Source of the DNA: Silene noctiflora
Lineage: Eukaryota; Streptophyta; Magnoliopsida; Caryophyllales; Caryophyllaceae
DNA length: 56,641 nucleotides
Direction of reading: 5' to 3'
Assembly (NCBI GenBank): GCA_009801015.1
Contig: VHZZ01000501.1
Location: forward strand, 68,085 to 124,725
Translations under genes and position numbers: made by a program
Notes under the pieces: generated by a model
What the model saw: only the letters and a program-made list of their open reading frames with translations
What the model was told of the DNA's origin: nothing
The model's database searches: none
Shown: positions 33,614-45,300 of the stretch, piece after piece
Position numbering within the stretch: the stretch's first letter is position 1
Layout: each line of letters opens with the position of its first letter

Positions 33614-35305
33614 AATATTCCTCTCGTGTTTTGTAAAGTAAGAAGATTATTGTGGATTGAAGGGCGTATTTGTCTTCAATCTTCTGATTTTTGTTTACGT
33701 CTTCTTTAATTTCTTGTCCTCTTGGCTTAATATAACAAGTGCTCATTTTTCTCAGATACGTGGGGAGATCCCTTTACGAACACTACTTCTAACTGGGATC
33801 TGATAATTGCTAGTGACATATTGCTGTGTAAGTATGCAATTACAATTGTTGCTAAATTATTTTTCATTTTCCTCGTCACGATTATTTCCGCCCATCTTGA
33901 TTCTTGCATCATTTTAATTTTGTGCTTTTTGTTTCCTTTTATTTCTATTTCATTATTTTATCGTCTCACTTTGACGGTCCCAGTCGATTATCCATGTTAG
34001 CTGACTCAAAACCTCTCAGCACTATCTTTGTACCTATGCGGCTAATCCCGGCTTGTCCTTGGGTATTTTCTTGAATAGCAAACGCAACATATAAAAGAGT
34101 ACATCTTTGATTCCTCAAACGTGTCATGTTGATGAGAATTTCCAGGCTTCCAGTCTTTTTTTATATGTCGAATGATTTTACCACTTCAAAATCTTAACTG
34201 AGAATTTATTTCAAGGCCCTGTTTCGTTTCTTTATAAGAAACTGAAAAGATTAGAAATATTTAATTTGGGAGTTGAAAATCAAGGTAATATTTAACTGCT
34301 ATAAGAAGAGAACTGAGTACCGGTTACAAAGATGAAGATAGATGTTGTGAGGGTGTGAAGAAAGTTTCCGTAGAGTGCCAATTGCACAATTGAAATTATT
34401 GTTAAAAAGTAATCTAAAGAATGGCAATGGCTTGTGAATTGTGACCCAATATAGCTAAAATTGCCATTTGTACATGGACTTTCTTGTTGAAATTGTTTTA
34501 AAATGACGACATTGAGTTATCTATGTATCACCATTCTAGCTGCCTGTGAAAGTGCCCAGGTAAGAAGGTGTGCTACATAGCTTCTATGACTTCGTTGGCC
34601 CTGAATTGTAGTTTGTAGGTTTCCACAACTCCTACATTAATTTCTGTTAATCGAGATGAAGGTGAAAGTAAAGAGTGTTACTCTTTAAAGTTCGGGTTAA
34701 ACTTCAAAGCAATTAGAAGGCAGGGTTTTAGGCTTTTCTTAAACAGAAAGAAGGGTTATTAAATGCTTGATTGACCGATAGATAAATAACATAACTGTAG
34801 TCTAAATATGATTTGGTCACCTAACCTGAGCAGTCACAGGGAACTGTTAATGTGAGCCGTGAAAACAATGTAAAAATTTAAAAAGGTTGAGGCACATTGA
34901 CACTGTACAATGAGTGTTTGATTATTGGACTTAAACTCTGAAGCTATTTGCAGATGTGAAGCAGTATCCAAACTTAATAAAAACGCTCTCCTTTCTTCTG
35001 AACGCTTATCAGCCAACCAGCAACATGAAAACTTCTATTCAGAATAAACAGGACTCTGGTATGAAAAACTGATGATATTTTTCCCTTTCTTCTACCCATA
35101 CATAACATTCTGTATTGCGATTGCCTAACATTTTATTTCAGGGTTACCCTTCCCTGCGTTTATAATGAGTTGGAGACGAAGAATTGGCAAAGACGACGAG
35201 TCTCTATTCTTCAATGGATGTCAAGCTGCTGGTTTGGAGGTGCAGCATCTTGGAGCTCGTGTTTACTGCATCACGTCTCTTTCCCGACATGATGGAAGTC
35301 GGTGA
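30635..35305 (+). CDS. METTL21-like methyltransferase (Methyltransf_16), seven exons
   Basis: The exons are 30635-30695, 30788-30852, 31793-31926, 32977-33122, 33756-33827, 34954-35058 and 35142-35305. The spliced frame is 248 codons, normal for the family. Residues 60-80 include NANLLWPGTFAFVEWL. The SAM-binding motif I, RVIELGSGTGALAIFL, spans residues 81-96 across the exon 3/4 junction, with the next acidic site at SDYDD (D108). TSNWDLIIASDILLYVKQYP (about 146-165) is motif II with the family Asp at 156. The family methylates lysines on proteins such as chaperones and elongation factors in cytosol or nucleus; this member's substrate is unknown. Intron 3 uses a GC donor (GGGGAG/GCATGT); the nearby GTAATG would destroy motif I. 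The other five introns are GT-AG. The gene converges on SEC24. Confidence 0.9.
31250..31426. mobile_element. GTGTCGGAC-family MITE in methyltransferase intron 2
   Basis: The left CTGTGTTACCCTGGCTCTCT and right GTGTCTGAGTAACATAG ends are inverted repeats. Internal CACGTGTTGAGTGTC and GTCGTGTCGGACAAG clusters match the copy at 24636. The flanks share GTTATGG, consistent with a decayed 9-bp duplication. Confidence 0.7.
31500..31712. mobile_element. MITE of the GACCATTAAT family, copy 1
   Basis: It has TTTGGTAGTCAACTGTTGTC and AACTTTGACCATTAATTTCT, shared with copies at 33330-33563, 36578-36778 and 40888-41150. Intron 2 of the methyltransferase. Confidence 0.55.
33330..33563. mobile_element. MITE of the GACCATTAAT family, copy 2
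   Basis: The left end has CCGTCCGTCCCAAAATTATT and TTGACCATTAATCTCTCC; the right end has TTGACTACCAAAGTCG and ACATAAATGGACGGGG. It lies in intron 4 of the methyltransferase, just before a 26-bp poly(T) run. Confidence 0.7.
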
Positions 35306-36346
35306 AGTTGGCTTCTTATGGAACTTCTTAGATTTATCTATTACATATCAACAGACATTCTCAGTGCTAGCTAGACCTGACAAACTGATCATTCGGCTCA
35401 TGGATAGGCCAAGTTTGTGTCCGCGCTATATCATGTATGCTGGGTCGGATCATTGTCATTTCAAGTTTTGGGTCAATTTTGTAGTATTCTGTATGGGCAC
35501 TAGAAATTATTCCTCTCATTGATTACCTTTTTGATTGGCTAATCGTCTATTCATAAATTATTCCTTAATGTTGCAATAATTGAATGAAAATCAATAAGAT
35601 ATTTAGTTTAGTGATTAAAATATACTGTGTGATACAGTACAATTCAATTTCGGACATGATACGATTCAATTTAGTCTCTCTACCAGGGAGGGGATTCCGA
35701 GACCATGGATGGATTTTTTAAACAAGAGGGTGTGGATCCAGATGAATCAAGGACACATTCAAGAGCACGGGCGTTGGGGATTGGGACTTTGGGAGTTTGA
35801 GAGGTGTACGTTTATACAACTGCAGCTAACCTTTCTACAACACGGAGATACATTTTCTACTGCAAATAACGCTTCTTCCTCTTGCAACTGTGTAGAGGCA
35901 TCAAGAAAGGGAATATTAAATTTCAACTGCCATCTATGTTAAAAAAAAATATGCTTAATCCAAAATAAAAAGCTCGTCTTCTATAGCAGCTATAGCACAA
36001 CGGCACAATGCCAACAACAAATTCACACTTGCAATGTTAGGAAATCGAGTATGTCCTCAAACTAATTCACAAGTATTACAACACACTTTCAAGATGTATT
36101 ACATGATATCGGTATACAAGTATAAACTATAAAGGGCAAAATCCGACCAGTCTAAAACTCAACTGCACAGTATTAAAAAGAGATGAAAAATACAACATAA
36201 TTTAAAGGTGTCATCTCAAAACTTCTCAGCCCACTCCCCGAAAAAAAGAGGCCGTAACTAGGTATATTCACCTTCAAATTTGCTGGCATAATTTACTAGT
36301 ATGTCCAATGTATATTCAACAAGAGTAGTGAAGTCTAATATCGAAT
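35306..36346. other. 3' flanks of the convergent methyltransferase and SEC24 genes
   Basis: The two stop codons are 1.04 kb apart. Both 3' untranslated regions and polyadenylation sites should fall here. No other gene is seen. Confidence 0.65.
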
Positions 36347-39300
36347 TTACGCCATTCTGTTTTGAATCTGACGATGAATATGAACAAGAAACTCGACGTA
36401 AGAGAGACCAGTCGGAGATTTATCTTCGACCATATATGAAAGGAAAGACATTCCTGGAAGTAAGAAGAAAATGGAGTGTTGTTAAAACTGAATATTATAC
36501 CATACAAGGAAACTCCAAATTGCCAAGCAAAATTTTATTTCAGAAGCAATTCATCATAAAAAAATACTGAATCCCATTTATATTATCTCATTTTCACTTT
36601 GATGGTCAATTTTGACCATTAATCTTTTTCAAATCCAAATATATGTAAAAGTAAAATGTCAAATTTGTCATGTTCAACTTATCAAAACTTTTATGTTATC
36701 TTTACTAAATATTTGTATGAAAATAACTGTAAATTGTCGGGGACAACATAAATAGACAGACTATAACTCGTCCGAACATGTTACCTGAAGGGTCTCCCTT
36801 CTTGCACAACTTGAAACTGCACAAAGGAGAGGAAGATAAAGTAGTTTTTACAGAAAATTATGCAGTATAAAATACAAATCTAAGGACTGGTGACAACTCG
36901 CCAAAACTGAAGATACGATTTCCATGGCATGTTTCTAAATACAACTATTCCGCCCATAGATTATACAAAAGCAACTAAACTGCTCAAACCTTTACTTAAA
37001 AAGTGGAACATTAAAACATGATTGATACTTGATAGAGTTAATAATTTTTACATGAATAAACCTTCCACGGTGAATCACGTATTGATTCCTACGTATTTCA
37101 AATTCGTATTACGCCCTAGTACCAATTTTGGTTTAAAATATAGGTATTACAGTTGTAATAAGTGCGTATTGTTTATGCGTATAGGCTATAGAGTATTCGT
37201 ATCGGAGCGTATTTTTTTTAATGTCTAACCTATGAGAACAGAATTAATGGTGCATTTCACTGAAAACAAATGACTTAAAAGTCTCGAAAGTACTTCACGG
37301 TCAAAAATAATACCCGGTTTCTTACTGTGGTAGATCCAATAATGTAAATTACATCCATGCTTCAAACACTTTAGGATATCTTGGGTTTTATTTAATGAAT
37401 TATGAGGCGGGAATTAGTTTTCCCAAGGCAGTACAATGTGTACATCATTAACATTGCCTTGAAAGTGGACCTGTCAGAACCAACCCGTAAACTGTCTCTC
37501 CCGACCCAGTTTTTTCGAAATTCTCGACCAGCGACCCATTTGACCCGAACTCAAAATGACCCGTATATTTAGGGCTGAAACCCAACCCGAACATGTCGAC
37601 CCGTTGGGTAGATAAATCAAAAAATTTATTAAAATATTAATATTAAAAAAATAATTAGTTTTAGTACTTTAAATTACAAAAACAATTAAAAATAAAAATA
37701 AATATAACTTCTATAACCTTTAATAATAAAAAAAATTATTAAATAACCTAATTTTATAATTGTGTCAATATAATTAATGTAACCATTTAACATGATTAAA
37801 ATATTAATATGAAATATGTTTTTTTTTAAAAAAAATACTTTTTTGGTTAAAGTGGTAATAAAAAGGCAGTTAAAAACTATTTATTGATCGTATTCGGGCC
37901 CTAACCCGACATGTAACTCGTATTTAACCTGACCTGTCAAAAACTAAACTATTTCTTGACATGTATTCTGACCCTAACCCGACCCGTATTCAACCCGACC
38001 CACCCGACCACCGGACAACAGCAATTATGCATAACAAGTTACTGACAGCGACACAGAAAGTTGAAGAAAAATATTCATAGCAAACATACCGAAGGTATGA
38101 ACATCTCTGTCGACGTATCTCATTGATGACCTCATTGAACTTTTTCGATAATGCATTGTCATATTGCTGGAGCACAAACTAAAGAGGTAAAACAAAGTTA
38201 AAACAATTAGATATCTATAAGATTCAGAAACATAATTGTAGTCTCACGAAGACGTAAATATCAATATCAAATTGGCAATGGCAGAGGTACAATTTTATTT
38301 TATTTTTCGTTTATTTGAGTTTTAAACTTTATTATTATAGGGACGCCTAGGGAGATGGTCAATAAAAATAAAGAAACGAAACCATTTTGTCAGAAGAAGG
38401 GAGACCAGGAGATTAATGGCATAATATAAGCAATTCAACTCTTCAAGTAAAGCACTAATTAGAAGAAATATTGTTCAATATGTCACATTCTTAGTTTGTT
38501 CTCTCTTTCAACTGCTGCATTTTAATCATATGAATGGAAAACGGACGGAGATTACCTGAGTAGGGAGTTGATCAATGGAGAGCGTACCAAACAGACATTG
38601 TAGAATACTAGGATCCACAGAACTTGTGACATAAACCAAAGCATCATCTCCATTCTCAAGAAGATAGATTCCTTCATCGCTCAAATGTTCACTGGAAAGC
38701 GGGATAGCAGAAGGAATAATTGATCCATCTGTTTCCTACAAATCCCAACGCCCCAAAAAAAAACATTAAAGAAGGTCAACAAAGAAATAATATTAGCAAG
38801 GCTTACAAAAAGCATCGAGGGTGTTAGCAAGGCTTTCACAGATTAATACAAAAGTCTACTTGGTGTGAATGCTGATGTTGAATCCCTGGATACTACTTTG
38901 ATCACTAATGAAGCCACTCTCCCCAATGACTAAAAGATTACGCTTACAAGGCCTATTAAACGCTTCAAAATAAAATGCTCGGTTTCCTTTTGAATGTCAG
39001 AACAGCCTAGGTCCCCGATGGATTGTCGTCAGGAATTTTTTATAAAGCAACAACGTATCGCATTGAAGATGATTTTTATGTAGCTATATCAAAAAAAAAA
39101 ATTCTACAGGGAAGCAACTCTTATTTCCCTAATCCAAAGTCCTCTCCCCCCTGAATCTGTCCTGGACTTTTGGCCAATATCTTGCTGGTCTAGCCTCTAT
39201 AAAACTATAAGATCATTGCCACTTGTTTGCAATCAGTAATGGCTTCACTAATTGGGTATGAGCATGCGGCATTCGTTGAGGGTAGGCTCATTTTTTAAAA

Positions 39301-42300
39301 TCTATTAACTGCCCAGAATATGAAATAAGTATACCAGAACTAACATCTCCCCAGATACACTGTTAAGGTTGATATCAGAAAGGCCTTTAACTCTCTTAAC
39401 TGGACCTTAGATGGAAAATTTCGTATATCCATGGCCTATGAATATTTTAGACCAAATCAAATGGCAGTCCCATGGAGCAAGATTCTTTGGGATGGAATAA
39501 ATATGCCCAGACATCCTTTTATTGCTACTCTGGCCAGCCAGAACTCATTACCCACAACAGAAAATTTGCAAAGCAAGAGCACCATTATTTTGAAAAGATG
39601 TTATCTTTGCTGTGGAGCTTCTGAAACTATTCAGCATCTTTTCTTCCTTTGCCCATTCTCATCTGAGGTTTTGCTGGAACTGAAGAGGTGGCAGGGGATG
39701 GATAAAAAATCTTATTAGCTTTGGGCTTTTCTGGGATGGCTTACAAACTGCAATCAGGGGAGGCATTTCTGAAGGGACAAAGGCATTGTTCTATAATTGC
39801 TTCAGTTTACGAAATATGGAGGGAGATGAACTGTAGGCATATAGGTCTACGGAAGTGGTAAGTAGATGCATTCAGTTCAATTTAGCGTACAAAGCCCTTC
39901 TCTAGTGATATATCGTTTATGAATTGCTCATTGTGCATACTATAACTTGCACTTGTAGTTTGCTCCTTTTCTAATGAAATACTATTGATCTTTTCCAGGA
40001 AAAAAAAGGAAAGAAAAAAAGCGCCAATATAGCAGGCCATAACACACCTTGGATCCAAGGTCATGGATGGATATCATCCTAGGATAAACCAGTGGAACTG
40101 CCAAGCGAGCTGACACTGAAGAAACATGGTTTATCCAAAATGAACGATCATCCACTCTCCCATCAGTGCGTAGACCAGTGCTTTTTATTAATGCTGCAAA
40201 AAAGCATCAAAATAATAACAGTTAACAGCATATAGTATCATGCCTTAGAGAGCATTTAAACATTAAACAATAGTATTCCCTCAGCAATACTTAATTTCCT
40301 CCTTAGTGTTTCTTTAAAACATTTGTATAGAGTTCAGACTCTAAGACTATAACTCTTTGCAACCAAACCATTTGCGTCTTTGATAGTATAACGAAAGAGA
40401 TGGCTGGACAAATGAGACTCTTAAATAATAATAGTGGCATTTCTTCTGTTTTATAAATATTGGCCCAACGAGGGTCAGAAGATCGTGAACTGAAGAGACA
40501 GCAAGTGAAGAAACGACAAAAGGGAAAGCAATAACTTAACTTAAAAGCATAAAGATGGTTAAATACATAGTGGACAAAAAATAGATAGTAAGAATCAAGA
40601 TTGCATTACCCAAGGTGTATAGAGGTAATAGCTTGAGAGCCTCTGGGAGTATAAGTTGACCAGCCGATGACAGTGATAAATTTGCACAGAATTTTCTATA
40701 TGAGTGCAAAATGTTTACACAGTGGTTTGTCATCTGTTCTCTGATGGGAAGTAGAGGGGTTGTGGGAACTTGAATGGCAGCTTTAACAAAAAAACACAAA
40801 GCAAAGATAGTTTAGTGAAAATGAAAAATGACTATTCCCTAACAAACTGAGCTTAAGTAGTACAATACACAAACAACTACTACCCTTATCTCAAATTTAT
40901 TGACCCCATTTTAGTTTGGTAGTTAACCAAGGTCAACTTTGACCATTCAGTTCTCCAAGTATTTGGAGAGTTACAATGTAAATTTGGCATATTTAATTTA
41001 TCAAACCCAACTATTTTCAAGTTATCACTTTTAGAAACTTGTACCTATTATATACAGTGAGAAAATATTGGTCAGAGTTCGCATAGTATGACCACCAAAG
41101 CCAAATGGGGCAATATAAATGGATGAACCAATGGAGCGAGTATCTTTATCAAGCTACATTGAAGCATTCAGCAATTAACACACTATACCTTGCTTCAAGA
41201 AACATGCAAATTGAGTATCCAAATCAGCTGAGCGGAACAAGTTGCTCAAAACACTGGTGCATGGAAGGGAAAGGGTGCTGACTCGAATTCTTCGTTGTCC
41301 ATAAACAGTGGTGTACAGAAGAGCGCACTACATAGTCAAAAACATAGTTTCTCAGGAAATAAGAAACTTACATAACTTTGGGGCAAAAAGATTGGTTTGA
41401 AGAAGGTTGAGCGGCAAACTATGTTTTAGTAAAACCATTAAAGTCTAACCTGGAAAGCACATTCTGCACCGTCTTGTAGTTTCTCATCATGTTTTACTGA
41501 GACCATTAAAGTCTTATCACAGTCAATCTGCATTTTAAAACACAGTCACGGTCAGAACCAATCCTGTCAACAAGAATATCAAGAGGCAGCACCTTAGGGA
41601 AGTTACAGGAGGAAAAAAATGAAAACTAGAGTTATGAATAAGAATAGATTACTGCTTTCTAAAAGCCTAAACCAACAAAGGTTACTCTTTGCCAAAAGCC
41701 TAAAACAACAAAGGTTTATATGTATATCGGCTGGACGAATACAAAAACTGTGTAAATCAAATAACAATTTAAGCAACCAAGTAAGCAAATTTGAAAAACT
41801 ACAATCAAAGGTAACTTGAAGTGTTGAACGCTACGATGAAAATACTTCCTCATACGACCACCTCAATAATGATTACCCGCTTCGAATTGAATACGATAGA
41901 TAAAAGGACCATAGCAGCTTTCTTTTTAATTGTACTAACCTAGAACAACAGTTCCTACTATCAAAATGACAACTTAACCATTTATTTCCCACCCTGACAC
42001 TTGCATTATACTGCCTCCAATCCACACCAAATTGGCCATAATTCAAAATATGTGCGGCAATATTTGAACGGTGATATTTGAATCACAGGGACTTTGGTGC
42101 AGATTGGAGGGAGTAACGGACGACAATAATCACAGATATCCCAGGCAGATCTTTTTTTTCTTAGCTATACAGCTTTTACATATTTCCATATTTTCAATGG
42201 AGCCAAAGACTCATTACTCTTTGGTTTTGGATTATGATGGAATATATCAAAATGGCTCACTAAAGTGGCTGTGCTTCTTTCTCTTGTGAAGTAGCGGCCA

Positions 42301-45300
42301 TTAAATGCAGTTCTCGACGCAATTTTCATCTTGGGACATTCAGAAACAGCCTCTTTGTGTTCCCCCAACACACACACACACACACCCCGCAATTTGAGCA
42401 AGCCATTGAGGCACTGGGGTAATATTGTTGTTGTAGTATACAGGCTTTACATCCAAACATACAAGTTTAAGATTGTGATACAAACCGCAGGAAGATCAAC
42501 ATCTGTTGGAATACGTTTGCAGTAATTGCCTGAATAATCTTGGACTTGAAGGCCCTACGAAACAAATATCATTGAAAAGATAAGTGAAATATGTCTATCC
42601 TGCATCTTTGAATCATTTCACATGGGAAGCACAAATGTAACAAGCACCAGAAAGCTTGAAAGTTAGAAACGGACCTGGCTGCACCTAACTCGCATGACTG
42701 CCTCAAAACCTTGTGGCCTTGTCAGATTCCATCTAAGGTCATTATAAAGCTTGGCAGTATCAGAGACAGCGGAGAACGGGAGGTAGTAATAAACCTGCGA
42801 AATCAGGACGAGAGGGAAAGGAGTAAGGGTACAGATGTACAATCACAAATACTTCTCATGTCAAAAAAATGAGCTAAGTTGAACATATAGGCAAAAAAGT
42901 TGGCTGCAGGTTGCAGCTGTCCACAAGTGCATTATTCAGGCGCTCGACACTCGGAGATGGGTAAGACACTCGGACATGACATGATTTTTTTTTTTTTCAC
43001 AAAATAGCCAAAATCGACACTTGTACACGCACCCATGCCAGATACTTCTAACCAAATCCGAGTAACATAGCGTCTGGCAATGATGGACTGAACTGAGAAC
43101 CTTCTCTAGTTAAGAGGATAAACAATAAAGGACTTACAATAACTACATGCATTTTCTCGACTTATTTCAGATAAGAAGTATATTCAACAACCCTAATTGT
43201 GGTAGTTGGCCTAGTCCAAAAGGATGGAAAAATAAGTGTGGCATCCCACTACCAGTAATCTGGATCCCAGACTAGAGTATGCAAATATTCTAACAATATA
43301 ACCACATGAAAGGAAGAGTTATCATTAATCACCTGTCCTCCAGTAGTCCTTGGCACAATAGAGATGGAAGCAATGTCTACATAGGACTGGGTGGTAATGA
43401 ATACATCCACACAAATCTGTCAATTATATGATTAAAAGTTATCGCTAGTCCAAGGTAAACACTGAGTGTACAGGTATAGTATATGTAAGGAAAAACTTTA
43501 TATAACCTACCTGGAACTCGGCAAATTCTACAGCCATTTCTTTTAGGGTCTTATCAGCTGGCTGGAGCAGTTTATAGGCTTCCTGATATATAATTATGAG
43601 AAAAGAATTTAGCAATAAAAAGCAGTGACGAAGCATGACCAAAGAAATGTCCCTTCTGTATCCGGATCTGGAACTAATGAGGAACCACCTCCAGAAGGTA
43701 ATAAATGAATGAACCATAACCGGATATTTTTAAATGTAGAAAAAAACAGCACATGGAAAAGGGTGTATAGAGTTGAACAGAAGTCCAAAAAAGCCACTCT
43801 TAAGTCTAATAATGTGCATTGGAAATATTAGTCGCAAGTATAGTAGACAAGCTTGCAATCCACTCAACTTGTCCAGGTCTCCATAATTAGAAGAGCTCAC
43901 TTTCTATAAATTTCCATCAGTACTAAGAGCATAGGAGAGACTAACAGAAGAACAGCAAAAGGAGACAACCAACATCAATCCAAGTTGCTGACAGACTACC
44001 AACTCAATCAATCAAATAACAAAAATAATTAAAGATGCAAGAAACCAACAGAATGTTCAGTTGTTAGTGCTCAAAGCTGACAAAAGATAACATAAAACGG
44101 ACAAAAGTAGATGGTTGATAAACTCAGTCCATAAGAAAATGCAACAACATCGCACCATGAGAGGGTAGTTTGCTGTAATTGTAACTCTGGACTTTTCTAC
44201 AGTATTTTATTTTCAGGGCAGTTCAGAGAGGTATGTCCAGAATAATTAGATGTTCATACCCCTCTAGACATTCTGGAAGACAAATGCTGAAATAAAGCCG
44301 GTCTCAAATGTTCATCACACTCACATTAGAAAGAAAAAAGACAGACTGAACAGAGCGCTCATGCCATGCCATGGCATGCACAGCAGATCTGAGTTTATCC
44401 AACAGAATTATAATAAAACTTTCCACTTTTCCAAAATTTTGCTCTTTATGACTTTGTATATAGTTTGAGAAAGAGACAAGTTTTTTCAACAAACGTAAAG
44501 AGACTTAACTCATAAAACGAGAAAAGAAGCATATAAAAAGAGGATAAGATATCAACGGAGGAAGAAGAAGGAAGAAAAATGACACATCAAATTCTAATTA
44601 ACTATGCCTTCATTAAGAAAAGAAAAACTCATGTCATGGTTAATCTCTGATGTCAGATACCTGATTCCCTATCCCATTTTTATTTTAGACAGAGTAAGTC
44701 TGAGAAGATAGACTTGACTCCTTTTCAAGCAGTTACAAAAACCAAACATCCAAGGAGTCCAAAAACCGAACACTTGAGGATCATATGCAGAATAGACAAT
44801 AAAGAAAAAATCAAGATGTTCTACATTGAAATTATTAATTGTGAAACAAAATAAAGGCACCTTGTCTCCTGCAGAAATGTTGGTTCTTCCTTCTTCCCCT
44901 CTTGCAGAGAGTGCACCAATCCCAACTGAAGGTAACACTGTTCACCAGACATTCCGAATACAGTAATCAGACTCACAAGTACTGATATTTTACTGTTTTA
45001 GTGAAAAACCAACAGCAGATAAAAACTTATACAGGACAACACAGAAATGCGTCCATAGCCACTTCAAAGAACAGGTTCAGTAAATAGTGCTTAGCTAGAC
45101 GTTATGTGTTTAGGCCTTATACAAGTACGTCAACCTTAAATAGACATAGGAAGGGGGAAATCCACACAGTCAATTCGGCTATCCCATGCTATCTTCTTCA
45201 ATTGAATTCCAGGGTTAACTAAAACTAGTAAAAGCGTTAACTATATTGTATTACTGACCAGCTATTAGTCAGTTAAATAAGGAATCTAACCTAGAAAAAA

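Noticed and set aside
36301..36570. 89-codon plus-strand open frame
   Set aside because: It is antisense to the last coding exon of SEC24, whose minus-strand reading matches the conserved C-terminus.
39431..39718. 95-codon frame as an independent gene
   Set aside because: The Cys-rich end is the zf-RVT domain of a LINE remnant.
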